From NCBI RefSeq assembly GCF_000297435.1, contig NZ_CAIP01000235.1, positions 1 through 17,452 on the forward strand: 17,452 bases of DNA, in the 5' to 3' direction. This document shows, in pieces, positions 7,061-13,813 of this stretch; positions within the stretch are counted from its first letter, which is position 1, and the number at the start of each line of letters is the position of its first letter. This DNA is from Microcystis sp. T1-4. Lineage in GTDB: Bacteria > Cyanobacteriota > Cyanobacteriia > Cyanobacteriales > Microcystaceae. The notes below the pieces were generated by a model. It saw nothing but the letters and a program-made list of their open reading frames with translations, was not told the origin of the DNA and made no database searches. The translations under genes were made by a program, and so were the position numbers.

Positions 7061-8656
7061 GTGTTCTACGCTATTGATTTCGGAACCAGTAATACCGTCA
7101 TTACTCGTTGGAATGGGGCGACAAATAGGGCCGAAACCGTGAAATTATCGGAGTTATCCCAACAAATAGCCGACAATCCGCCCCTAATTCCCAGTTTACT
7201 CTATATTAAATCAGCCAATCCCCTGCAAGTAATTGCTGGTCAAGCAGTGCGCGATCAGGGTTTAGATATCGATCGAGATCCGCGTTTTTTTCGTCGCTTT
7301 AAACGAGGTATCGGCGCAAAAATTCAAGGATTTTTACCAGAATTAGAGGAAACTGTCCTCAGTTTCGAGGGGGTTGGCCAATGGTTTCTCGATAGCATCA
7401 TCGACCACTTAAAAAACACCGCCCTGGAAACCCCCCAATCGCTAGTTTTAACCGTCCCCGTCGATAGTTTTGAAAGTTACCGCAATTGGTTAAGCAATGT
7501 TTGTCAGGGATGGGAAATCGAACAAATTCGACTAATTGATGAACCCACGGCCGCCGCTTTGGGTTATGGAACCACGGGTGATCAGGTGATTTTAGTGGTA
7601 GATTTTGGCGGTGGCACCCTCGATCTTTCTTTGGTACAATTAGATTTAGATAATCCTCAAAAAAATCAAGGTTTTATTCTCAAGTGGGGAGAAAAACTTT
7701 TAGGCAATAATTCCGCCCAAAAAACTAAAATAGCGAGAGTTTTAGCCAAGGCGGGGACAAATTTAGGTGGGTCAGATATAGACGATTGGATTGTCGATTA
7801 TTTTGCCCAAAAGCAATCTTTAGCGAAAACTTCCCTAACTACTCGTCTAGCAGAAAGATTAAAAATTAAACTTTCTTCCCAATTAACCGCCGAGGAAGTA
7901 TATTTTGATGAGGAAAATTTCGAGAGTTACGAGTTAAGCTTAGATCGAGAACAATTGACCGATATTCTCCAACAACAAAACTTTTTTAATCAATTAGATG
8001 ATTTAATGACGGGAGTTTTGCAACAGGGAAGACGCAATGGAATTGAAGTTAGCGATATCGATGCGGTGTTATTAGTTGGGGGAACCGTACAAATTCCGGC
8101 GGTAAAAGATTGGGTGCGACAGTATTTTGATAGTAGTAAAATTAAAGAGGATCGACCCTTTGAAGCGATCGCTTTGGGAGCGTTACAATTAGCCCAAGGT
8201 TATCAAGTCAAAGATTTTCTTTATCATAGCTACGGCATTCGTTACTGGAATCGTCGCAAAAATGCCCACGCTTGGCATCCGATTATTAACTCTGGACAAC
8301 CCTATCCCATGGAAAAACCCGTGGAATTAGTCCTAGGTGCTTCCGTGGACAATCAACCCAGCATTGAGTTAATTATCGGCGAATTAGGCCCAGAAAGGGG
8401 GGCAATGGAGGTCTATTTTGATGGTGATAAATTAATTACTCGTTCCCTGGGTAGTGGAGAAACTAGCGTTCAACCCTTAAATGATCGCGAGGGGGCCTGT
8501 TCGATCGCTAAACTCGATCCTTTAGGTTTCCCCGGCAAAGATCGCATTAAAGTGCAGTTCTGGATTGATGATCAGTGTTTCCTGCGGATTAATGTGGAAG
8601 ATTTACTCAGTCAAGAATTGTTACTAAATAATCAAATTGTCACCAAATTAAGCTAG
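7061..8656 (+). CDS. Hsp70-like (DnaK-related) actin-fold ATPase
   Basis: The 531-residue protein has the Hsp70 nucleotide-binding domain: phosphate-1 loop AIDFGTSNTV (4-13), connect-1 LIDEPTAAALGYG (158-170), phosphate-2 loop VVDFGGGTLDLS (179-190), LGGSDID (235-241) and adenosine motif LLVGGTVQIPAV (337-348). After about residue 380 the sequence no longer resembles the DnaK peptide-binding domain, and with 531 rather than about 635 residues it lacks the helical lid and the acidic C-terminal tail. It is therefore one of the non-canonical Hsp70 proteins common in cyanobacteria, not the housekeeping DnaK; no grpE or dnaJ is nearby. The start is GTG 7061, immediately before FYAIDFGT; no Shine-Dalgarno is visible. 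TACAAT at 7016-7021 could be a -10 box, but no -35 matches it. The client or role is unknown. Confidence 0.87.
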   Translation: MFYAIDFGTSNTVITRWNGATNRAETVKLSELSQQIADNPPLIPSLLYIKSANPLQVIAGQAVRDQGLDIDRDPRFFRRFKRGIGAKIQGFLPELEETVLSFEGVGQWFLDSIIDHLKNTALETPQSLVLTVPVDSFESYRNWLSNVCQGWEIEQIRLIDEPTAAALGYGTTGDQVILVVDFGGGTLDLSLVQLDLDNPQKNQGFILKWGEKLLGNNSAQKTKIARVLAKAGTNLGGSDIDDWIVDYFAQKQSLAKTSLTTRLAERLKIKLSSQLTAEEVYFDEENFESYELSLDREQLTDILQQQNFFNQLDDLMTGVLQQGRRNGIEVSDIDAVLLVGGTVQIPAVKDWVRQYFDSSKIKEDRPFEAIALGALQLAQGYQVKDFLYHSYGIRYWNRRKNAHAWHPIINSGQPYPMEKPVELVLGASVDNQPSIELIIGELGPERGAMEVYFDGDKLITRSLGSGETSVQPLNDREGACSIAKLDPLGFPGKDRIKVQFWIDDQCFLRINVEDLLSQELLLNNQIVTKLS

Positions 8657-8670
8657 GCTTGGCTTCAGGC

Positions 8671-8705
8671 AAAAATCAAGTGCAGACTCATAGTAAGTTT
8701 GCACT
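8671..8705 (-). terminator. Likely intrinsic terminator of the 43-residue gene
   Basis: A 10-bp stem (8679-8688 with 8696-8705, one G-T wobble) and a 7-base loop is followed on the minus strand by TGA and five T residues (8675-8671). It lies between the ends of the Hsp70-like gene and the convergent small gene. There is no T-run on the plus side. Confidence 0.5.
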
Positions 8706-8739
8706 GATATTATCGCAATATTCTGTTTTACCGGTGGCC

Positions 8740-8871
8740 TTATCGACTGTGATCGCGCACGGGGATCGGGATTAATTCGGGTTCGGGTTCGGGTTCCGGA
8801 CCAAAAACACTCTCGATCAGTTTGCGCGCCCATTCTCTCAACTTGTCTATCACTTCATCTAAATAGTCCAT
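8740..8871 (-). CDS. 43-residue conserved-looking small protein
   Basis: This short frame has an amphipathic charged N-terminal half (MDYLDEVIDKLREWARKLIE) followed by a PE-dipeptide stretch (GPEPEPEPE) and the tail LIPIPVRDHSR. Several features argue it is real. It has a strong Shine-Dalgarno, AAAGGAG at 8883-8889, 11 bases before ATG 8871. A probable terminator follows its stop (8671-8705). The amphipathic helix is sensible protein. The overlapping longer frame on the same strand (8648-8833) is arginine-rich and has no family features. I have the impression that short cyanobacterial proteins ending in a proline/glutamate stretch and PIPV are widespread, but cannot confirm this. No membrane segment or known domain is present. 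It is convergent with the Hsp70-like gene and upstream of nothing else. Function unknown. Confidence 0.68.
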   Translation of the reverse strand: MDYLDEVIDKLREWARKLIESVFGPEPEPEPELIPIPVRDHSR

Positions 8872-9067
8872 TGACCAAATGGCTCCTTTGAGATACTAGC
8901 TATGAGTTTTCGTCGATTGATCCCCGCAACAGCTTGATTCTAGAGAATTTTAACTGATTTTCATCGTTTGGCTGTTAAATCTGACGAGCGGGGGAATCTA
9001 TATCTTGTATTTATATTAAGCTTAACATAACTTTTTAGTCTGAGTATATATTCTTGGCAATTCTTTT

Positions 9068-10321
9068 TTAAGATATTGTTAATAAGTTCCGTCGTAGGCG
9101 ATCGAGGGCGGTATAAGCACTAATCTGGCGAATGGTCGAGCGATCTCGATTTTCTCCGAAACGATGCTCTGATACGGTGACATTTCGCCGAGGATCGGCT
9201 AAACCGATATAAACTAGGCCCACGGGTTTTGTCTCGCTGCCACCTCCCGGTCCGGCAATACCCGTGATACTGATCCCCCAATCCGTAGCGAGGCGTTTTC
9301 GCACCCCTAGTGCCATCTGTTGGGCAACAATGGCACTGACAGCCCCGACATTATTTAAATCCCGCTCATTTACGTCTAAGAGGGCAACTTTTACCCGATT
9401 ATCGTAGGAAATAACCCCACCCCAAAAATAATCGGAACTGCCGGCGATTTGGGTGATAATTTCCCCTAATCCTCCTCCGGTACAGGATTCTGCCACACTC
9501 AAAGTTTGTTTTTGTCGCCGCAACAGTTCCCCCACTACCGAGGGTAAAGTATCATCATCGGCCCCAAAATAATCTAATCCGGCGATTTCCTTAATTTCCG
9601 TCGCTACCGGTTCAATTACCTGCAAAGCAGCCTCTAAAGAAGGGGCTTTCGTCGCAATTCGCAAACGCACTTCGCCTAAACCAGCATAGGGGGCAACGGT
9701 GGGGTTAGTCAGATCAAATAAATGGACAACTTTTTCCGCTAAAGCTGACTCACCGATACCGCGAAATTTCAGAGAACGACTATAAATCCTCTCTTTGCCC
9801 CATCCTTGACTTTCTAGGTAAGGAATAGCCGTTTCTACCCACATTCTCTTCATTTCTGAGGGTACTCCGGGGAAAGTGAGAATAGTTACGTTAGTCTCTG
9901 GTTGCCAGATCATGCCGGGGGCGGTTCCGGTTGGATTTGGCAAAAAATCGGCTCCCACGGGTATTAAAGCCTGTTTACTGTTACTAGGAGGCATTTCTCG
10001 CCCTAAACTCGTAAATTTAGCCTCGATTTCTGCTAAAATCTCTTTATCTTCTCTAAGGGGCGTTTGGAAAAAATCGGCGATTGTTTCTGTGGTTAAATCG
10101 TCGGGAGTAGGTCCCAGTCCCCCGGTAAAAATTAAAATTGAGGAACGTTCTCGGGCAATAGCGATCGCTTTTTTCAGTCTTTCTACATTATCCCCCACCA
10201 CCGTTTGATAATAATGGGGAATGCCTAATTTTGCCAATTCTAGAGCTAAATATTGGGCGTTAGTATTAACTATATCCCCTAATAATAATTCCGTTCCTAC
10301 ACAAATAATTTCAGCGGCCAT
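9068..10321 (-). CDS. cinA: CinA family protein (NMN amidohydrolase/ADP-ribose pyrophosphatase type)
   Basis: The 417-residue protein has both CinA domains. The N-terminal MoCF-like domain (about 1-170) shows AAEIICVGTELLLGDIVNTN and FTGGLGPTPDDLTTETIA. After a linker region comes the C-terminal amidase domain (about 255-410), with VAESCTGGGLGEIITQ, GVISYDNRVKVALLDV and GISITGIAGPGGGSETKPVG. In characterised bacteria the C-terminal domain deamidates nicotinamide mononucleotide to NaMN for NAD recycling, and the COG1058 domain hydrolyses ADP-ribose; the old name refers to competence damage. ATG 10321 is preferred because family members begin at this point; TTG 10333 would add four residues with no better ribosome site. 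Length and motifs are complete. A HIP1 site lies at 10161-10168. A likely promoter is at 10443-10470, leaving a leader of about 115 bases that contains an inverted repeat. Confidence 0.94.
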   Translation of the reverse strand: MAAEIICVGTELLLGDIVNTNAQYLALELAKLGIPHYYQTVVGDNVERLKKAIAIARERSSILIFTGGLGPTPDDLTTETIADFFQTPLREDKEILAEIEAKFTSLGREMPPSNSKQALIPVGADFLPNPTGTAPGMIWQPETNVTILTFPGVPSEMKRMWVETAIPYLESQGWGKERIYSRSLKFRGIGESALAEKVVHLFDLTNPTVAPYAGLGEVRLRIATKAPSLEAALQVIEPVATEIKEIAGLDYFGADDDTLPSVVGELLRRQKQTLSVAESCTGGGLGEIITQIAGSSDYFWGGVISYDNRVKVALLDVNERDLNNVGAVSAIVAQQMALGVRKRLATDWGISITGIAGPGGGSETKPVGLVYIGLADPRRNVTVSEHRFGENRDRSTIRQISAYTALDRLRRNLLTIS

Positions 10322-10377
10322 AATTTTTAGCAATTAGCTTAAGATTTTCAATTTTGATCATTAACTGATCTCCTGTC

Positions 10378-10443
10378 ACCATCGTTCGATCGGGTTTCGG
10401 TAACGATGGTACTGGAAGTTAACCCTACCAGTGCGCTCCAGTA
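10378..10443 (-). promoter_or_regulatory. Two inverted repeats in the probable cinA leader
   Basis: ACCATCGTT (10378-10386) pairs perfectly with AACGATGGT (10402-10410) across 15 bases. Immediately beside it TACTGGA (10410-10416) pairs with TCCAGTA (10437-10443). The repeated CCAGT/ACTGG words could be an operator, or RNA structure in the cinA leader. Neither hairpin is followed by a T-run, so it is not an intrinsic terminator. Confidence 0.4.
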
Positions 10444-10470
10444 TTATACCAGTAAGCTATCAACAATCAA
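10443..10470 (-). promoter_or_regulatory. Likely promoter for cinA
   Basis: On the minus strand TTGATT (10465-10470) is followed after 16 bases by a perfect TATAAT (10443-10448). The orientation points at cinA, and transcription would begin near 10436. Confidence 0.5.
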
Positions 10471-10682
10471 AGTCTTGTATATTAAATGCCACTTTTAATA
10501 ACCAGATTTAGTATCACTACCCATTAGCAAACGTAAAATCAGCCTACCATTCCTCTACATAACAATAATTGATCATAATCAAGCATAACAAGGTATTGCC
10601 GATCATCACCTCTTCCTTCCTGCCATGACAAACCCCACCAAAATCATCTAAAATTAAAATGTCCACTAAATAATAAAATTCT

Positions 10683-12239
10683 ATGACTCGCTGGTTTAAT
10701 ATTGCCGGTCCCTGTTCCAACGATATCCACTATATGCTCTCTCCCACAGTACGATTACCAGATTTAGAGGAGCTAATTCAACAACGTAGTTACTTTGTCC
10801 TTCACGCACCACGACAAACAGGGAAAACCACCGCAATGTTAGCTCTAGCACAACAACTTACCGATACTGGAAATTATGCCGCAGTCATGGTATCAGTGGA
10901 AGTAGGAAGTGCATTCAATCATGATCCCAGTGCAGCAGAATTAGCGATTTTAAGAGCTTGGTATAATACAATAAATATCCGCTTACCCAAAGAATTACAA
11001 CCACCTGTTAAACAATGGCAACAGGAAGAACCAGGAAATAGAATTAATGATTTTTTATCAGATTGGGCAACATCCTTAAACCGCCCTTTAGTATTATTTA
11101 TAGATGAAATCGACTCTTTACAAGACCAAACATTAATATCAGTTTTACGACAGTTAAGAGATGGTTTTCCTAATCGTCCAGAAAATTTTCCCTCATCTGT
11201 AGGATTAATTGGTTTACGAGATGTGCGAGATTATAAAGTAGCATCGGGAGGTAGTGACAGATTAAATACTTCTAGTCCTTTTAATATAAAAGTTGCTTCT
11301 CTGACTATGCGAAATTTTAATCTTGCAGAAGTAGAAGAATTATATCAACAACATACAGCAGCAACCGGACAAATTTTTACACCTGAAGCAATAGAAACAG
11401 CGTTTGATTTAACCCAAGGACAACCTTGGCTAGTCAATGCTTTGGCTAAAGAAGTTGTAGAAAAAATGTTAAAAGATAGAAGTATTGCTATTACAAAAGA
11501 ACACATTTTAATAGCCAAAGAAATATTAATAGCTCGTCAGGATACTCATTTAGATAGTTTAGCGGAAAGGTTAAGAGAACCAAGAATTAAAGCCATTATT
11601 GAACCAATGTTAGCAGGTTTAGAATTAGGAAATATACCTAATGATGATATTCAATTTGTCATTGATTTAGGATTATGTAAAATGCACCCCTACGGAGGTT
11701 TAACTATTGCTAATCCCATTTATCGGGAAGTGTTACCCAGAGTTTTAACAGTGACACCAATGGCTTCTTTACCAATGATTGCACCGACTTGGTTAACACC
11801 GGAAGGGGAGTTAAATCTAGATGCTTTATTAACAGCATTTCTCAAGTTTTGGCGACAACATGGAGAACCGTTATTAGGTAGCACTGGTTATCATGAAATC
11901 GCTCCACATATTGTATTAATGGCTTTTTTACATCGTGTGATTAATGGTGGGGGACTTTTAGAAAGGGAATATGCCATTGGTAGCGATAGAATGGATTTAT
12001 GTTTACAGTATAAAGATGTAATTTTAGGGATTGAATTGAAAGTATGGCGGGATAAAAAACGCAATCCGCAAGCTGATGGAATTGAACAATTAGAATCTTA
12101 TTTAGGGCGTTTAGGGTTAGATTTTGGTTGGTTATTTATTTTTGATAGGCGTAAAAATGCCTTACCAATGGAAGAAAGGTTATCCACTGAGGTGGTGGTG
12201 ACAGAAAATCAATATAGAATTACTGTGATTAGAGCTTGA
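10683..12239 (+). CDS. AAA-like ATPase fused to PD-(D/E)XK nuclease-type domain, copy 1
   Basis: The 518-residue protein has an AAA-like ATPase domain with Walker A APRQTGKTT (42-50) and Walker B LVLFIDEID (136-144). The segment SVGLIGLRDVRDY (172-184) probably belongs to the ATPase core, and a helical lid follows (about 230-300). A winged-helix-like segment with GGLTIANPIYREVLPRVL lies at 338-355. The C-terminal domain (about 375-518) has a PD-(D/E)XK pattern: Glu428, MDLCL with Asp438, then GIELK with Glu451 and Lys453, followed by EQLESYLGRLGLDFGWLFIFD. This matches the ATPase plus DUF-type nuclease proteins that are numerous in cyanobacteria and Bacteroidetes. They act in the cytoplasm, but their function is unproven; a nucleic-acid defence, repair or selfish role is inferred. 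No partner gene sits beside it. A terminator follows at 12252-12278. A near-identical but interrupted copy lies at 15827-17383. Confidence 0.85.
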   Translation: MTRWFNIAGPCSNDIHYMLSPTVRLPDLEELIQQRSYFVLHAPRQTGKTTAMLALAQQLTDTGNYAAVMVSVEVGSAFNHDPSAAELAILRAWYNTINIRLPKELQPPVKQWQQEEPGNRINDFLSDWATSLNRPLVLFIDEIDSLQDQTLISVLRQLRDGFPNRPENFPSSVGLIGLRDVRDYKVASGGSDRLNTSSPFNIKVASLTMRNFNLAEVEELYQQHTAATGQIFTPEAIETAFDLTQGQPWLVNALAKEVVEKMLKDRSIAITKEHILIAKEILIARQDTHLDSLAERLREPRIKAIIEPMLAGLELGNIPNDDIQFVIDLGLCKMHPYGGLTIANPIYREVLPRVLTVTPMASLPMIAPTWLTPEGELNLDALLTAFLKFWRQHGEPLLGSTGYHEIAPHIVLMAFLHRVINGGGLLEREYAIGSDRMDLCLQYKDVILGIELKVWRDKKRNPQADGIEQLESYLGRLGLDFGWLFIFDRRKNALPMEERLSTEVVVTENQYRITVIRA

Positions 12240-12251
12240 GTCTTTTAAATG

Positions 12252-12278
12252 AAGTATTGTTGGAAACAATGCTTTTTT
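12252..12278 (+). terminator. Intrinsic terminator after AAA-nuclease copy 1
   Basis: A 10-bp stem (12252-12261 with 12265-12274, one G-T wobble) and a 3-base loop is followed by a run of T residues through 12278. It starts 13 bases after the stop codon at 12239. No equivalent hairpin follows the second AAA copy within the window. Confidence 0.65.
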
Positions 12279-12305
12279 CAAAGATATTTAACGGTGAATT
12301 TATAA

Positions 12306-12335
12306 GGTACGTTGCATTTAATTAACACACCCTAC
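12306..12335. repeat. Degenerate copy of GGTGCGTTA...CACCCTAC repeat
   Basis: GGTACGTTGC at 12306-12315 and AACACACCCTAC at 12324-12335 resemble the ends of the better-preserved copies at 12951-13070 and 13129-13194. This is probably a decayed member of the same small interspersed repeat. Confidence 0.45.
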
Positions 12336-12363
12336 AGGATTGGCTGCTTAATTTTTATTTCAG

Positions 12364-12648
12364 CTATTCATAAACTTTACTTCTATGGGCGATAAAAATT
12401 ATCGTTACCAGTTTTAAATCATCATTAATTTCATAAATAACTCTATAGTCACCTACTCGATAACGATAATAACCTGATAACTCACCTTTGAGAGATTTTA
12501 TATTAGGATGATTACGAGGATTAATTTTTAAACGTTCAAAACATCTATCTAACTTTTTTTGTAAAGTAGCAGAAGCAGATTCAAAAAACTCCCCTGCATC
12601 AATACTAATAACAACAGTATAATTAATATTTTCGTTTAAGTTTGTCAA
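12364..12648 (-). CDS. RelE/ParE-superfamily toxin
   Basis: The 94-residue protein has the RelE/ParE toxin core: an N-terminal VVISIDAGEFF strand and helix, LDRCFERLKINPRNHPNIKSLKGELSGYYRYRVGDYRVIYEI (spanning about 33-74), and the C-terminal AHRSKVYE. Members cleave mRNA at the ribosome or poison gyrase; the GDYRVIYEI core and HRSKVYE end fit the RelE-like mRNA interferases. The start is TTG 12648, because no ATG or GTG precedes the fold and a good site, AGGAAAGGTGAT, ends five bases before it. The gene overlaps the end of its antitoxin by 26 bp, a typical translationally coupled TA arrangement. It is opposite in strand to the flanking AAA genes. There is no sign of inactivation. Confidence 0.85.
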   Translation of the reverse strand: MTNLNENINYTVVISIDAGEFFESASATLQKKLDRCFERLKINPRNHPNIKSLKGELSGYYRYRVGDYRVIYEINDDLKLVTIIFIAHRSKVYE

Positions 12649-12850
12649 CAGTAATCACCTTTCCTTGTTTTACATTTTCTCTAGCATGATCAAAATTTTC
12701 TTTAAATCCTACAATCTCTAATAACTCTTGAGTAGCATCATCTTCTCTTGTTGCCAAATATGCTAAAAAATCAACTGCTACAAGTAATTTTTCTGGTGAC
12801 AGTTGTTCAACATATTTTTGGATTTGTTCACGAAGTTCTAACGTATTCAT
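12623..12850 (-). CDS. Antitoxin of the RelE/ParE pair
   Basis: A 75-residue acidic protein lying directly upstream of, and overlapping, the RelE-like toxin. The N-terminal half (MNTLELREQIQKYVEQLSPEKLLVAVDFLAYLA) is a helical, probably dimerising segment common in cyanobacterial antitoxin genes. The C-terminal half (LEIVGFKENFDHARENVKQGKVITVDKLKRKY) is charged and would be the toxin-wrapping tail. The N-terminal half loosely resembles the antitoxin at 14126-14353. A TATAAT (12879-12884, minus strand) lies 29 bases upstream without a clear -35, so the pair is probably transcribed from the edge of the 90-bp repeat region and autoregulated, as is usual for type II modules. Confidence 0.8.
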   Translation of the reverse strand: MNTLELREQIQKYVEQLSPEKLLVAVDFLAYLATREDDATQELLEIVGFKENFDHARENVKQGKVITVDKLKRKY

Positions 12851-12890
12851 AGATTATTTTGGTTATTTACCCAATTTGATTATATCTGAT

Positions 12891-13070
12891 TCTGATAAAA
12901 TTTAGATCCCCGACTTCTGTTATTAATCTTCTGATGTAATAGATAATTTGTAGGGTGTGTTAGCGACAGCGTAACGCACCTCTGATAAAATTTAGATCCC
13001 CGACTTCTGTTATTAATCTTCTGATGTAATAGATAATTTGTAGGGTGTGTTAGCGACAGCGTAACGCACC
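12891..13070. repeat. Perfect 90-bp tandem duplication
   Basis: Positions 12891-12980 and 12981-13070 are identical. Each unit ends with a palindromic-looking segment that starts GTAGGGTGTGTTAGCG and ends CGTAACGCACC, similar to other copies nearby. The complete identity shows a recent duplication. The unit is a multiple of three, which creates a meaningless open frame on the minus strand. Confidence 0.97.
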
Positions 13071-13128
13071 TCATATTTGCTCAATAATTTATTTTATTAT
13101 GTTTTTAAAAATCTCATTTAATAATAAT

Positions 13129-13194
13129 GGTGCGTTACGTCGCGTATTTAATTTATTTGTACATTTTATAATCTTTTTGCGCTCCTAACGCACC
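13129..13194. repeat. 66-bp element with GGTGCGTTA terminal inverted repeats
   Basis: GGTGCGTTA (13129-13137) and TAACGCACC (13186-13194) are perfect inverted ends around an AT-rich core with no coding capacity. The same ends, shorter and with a different core, close each 90-bp unit just upstream. It is a small non-autonomous interspersed repeat; no source transposase can be named. Apart from this and the tandem repeat, 12851-13276 contains nothing else that I recognise. Confidence 0.7.
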
Positions 13195-13214
13195 CTACGA
13201 ACTGTAATCTTTAC

Positions 13215-13266
13215 AGGTTACAATCTACAAGTCTCGACGCGAGAGAAGACGCAAACGAAAAATCAT
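13215..13266. repeat. Left direct repeat flanking GUN4 gene
   Basis: The segment starting AGGTTACAATCTACAAGTCT matches, with several substitutions and a small gap, the segment starting AGGTTACACTCCACAAGTCT at 13760-13803. The two flank the GUN4-domain gene in direct orientation. Confidence 0.6.
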
Positions 13267-13276
13267 TCCTAAAAAA

Positions 13277-13705
13277 CTAAAAACCCCAACAATCACATGG
13301 GAGTTGGCCTTTAGGTGCTTTCATCTCAAAAGTAATATCAATGTAAGACAACCAGCTTCCTCCTTCTCTCCATCCTACCTTGTCCCCGAACTTTTCCCAG
13401 ATTTCTCGGTTATATTCTCTCGTTCCCCCTAAACCCTGATAAATGCGTTTCTGAACAGAAAACCCAAATCTACCATTACTGTATTTTACCCACAATTGGT
13501 CAATGGTGCGGAGGTCTGCACAGGGAAAATTATCAATGTGTTCATTATCTAACCAACTTTCTTCTTCGAGGTTTGCAACCGCTAACATTACCCTTGCTGT
13601 TTCCTCATCCGCTTCTTTCCATTTCCCAGCTTTGAGTAAGTCACGGAGTTTGCTGTAGTCCATTCCTGCATCTGATTTTAATTCTACCTCTCGCTGTAAG
13701 CTCAT
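13277..13705 (-). CDS. Stand-alone GUN4-domain protein
   Basis: The 142 residues are little more than one GUN4 domain: LRDLLKAGKWKEADEETARVML (21-42), the acidic stretch with FPCADLRTIDQLWVKYSNGRFGFS split over 60-83, IWEKFGDKVGWREGGSWLSY (102-121) and FEMKAPKGQLP (126-136). Canonical cyanobacterial GUN4 is about 230 residues with an N-terminal helical bundle; it binds Mg-protoporphyrin IX and stimulates Mg-chelatase in chlorophyll synthesis. The bundle is missing here, and the C-terminal tail is short (CDCWGF, with two cysteines). Small GUN4 proteins that bind other tetrapyrroles such as bilins are known in cyanobacteria, so this is more likely a tetrapyrrole-binding relative than the chelatase activator; binding is inferred. 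AGGA lies nine bases before the ATG. Imperfect direct repeats flank the gene (13215-13266 and 13760-13803), and it is surrounded by TA genes, so it may have arrived as a cassette. Confidence 0.87.
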   Translation of the reverse strand: MSLQREVELKSDAGMDYSKLRDLLKAGKWKEADEETARVMLAVANLEEESWLDNEHIDNFPCADLRTIDQLWVKYSNGRFGFSVQKRIYQGLGGTREYNREIWEKFGDKVGWREGGSWLSYIDITFEMKAPKGQLPCDCWGF

Positions 13706-13759
13706 AGTGATATTCCTGTAGATTAATTTTTAGAAAATATACTAGAGACATCCTAACAT

Positions 13760-13803
13760 AGGTTACACTCCACAAGTCTTGATGCGACAGAGCGGAAAAA
13801 TCA
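13760..13803. repeat. Right direct repeat flanking GUN4 gene
   Basis: Partner of 13215-13266. The first 22 bases match with about two substitutions; after that the copies drift and differ by a gap, then both end in GAAAAATCA. Confidence 0.6.
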
Positions 13804-13813
13804 CCATTTTATA

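Larger units (their letters stand above)
10334..10682. other. Divergent intergenic region cinA / AAA-nuclease gene
   Basis: No gene is seen in these 349 bases. The cinA-side half carries a promoter candidate and inverted repeats, listed separately. The AAA-side half (10480-10682) is AT-rich and shows no convincing promoter or Shine-Dalgarno for the ATG at 10683. Its homology to the sequence upstream of the second AAA copy ends exactly at the start codon. Confidence 0.7.

Noticed and set aside
8648..8833. 61-codon minus-strand frame overlapping the 43-residue gene
   Set aside because: Arginine-rich, no family features, no ribosome site, and it extends into the end of the Hsp70-like gene. The overlapping 43-codon frame has the Shine-Dalgarno and terminator.
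9876..10208. 110-codon plus-strand frame inside cinA
   Set aside because: Antisense to the conserved N-terminal CinA domain, with no family features.
12880..13074. 64-codon open frame on the minus strand made of a repeated 30-residue unit
   Set aside because: It exists only because the non-coding 90-bp tandem repeat is a multiple of three. No ribosome site is seen and the residue content is that of the interspersed repeat.
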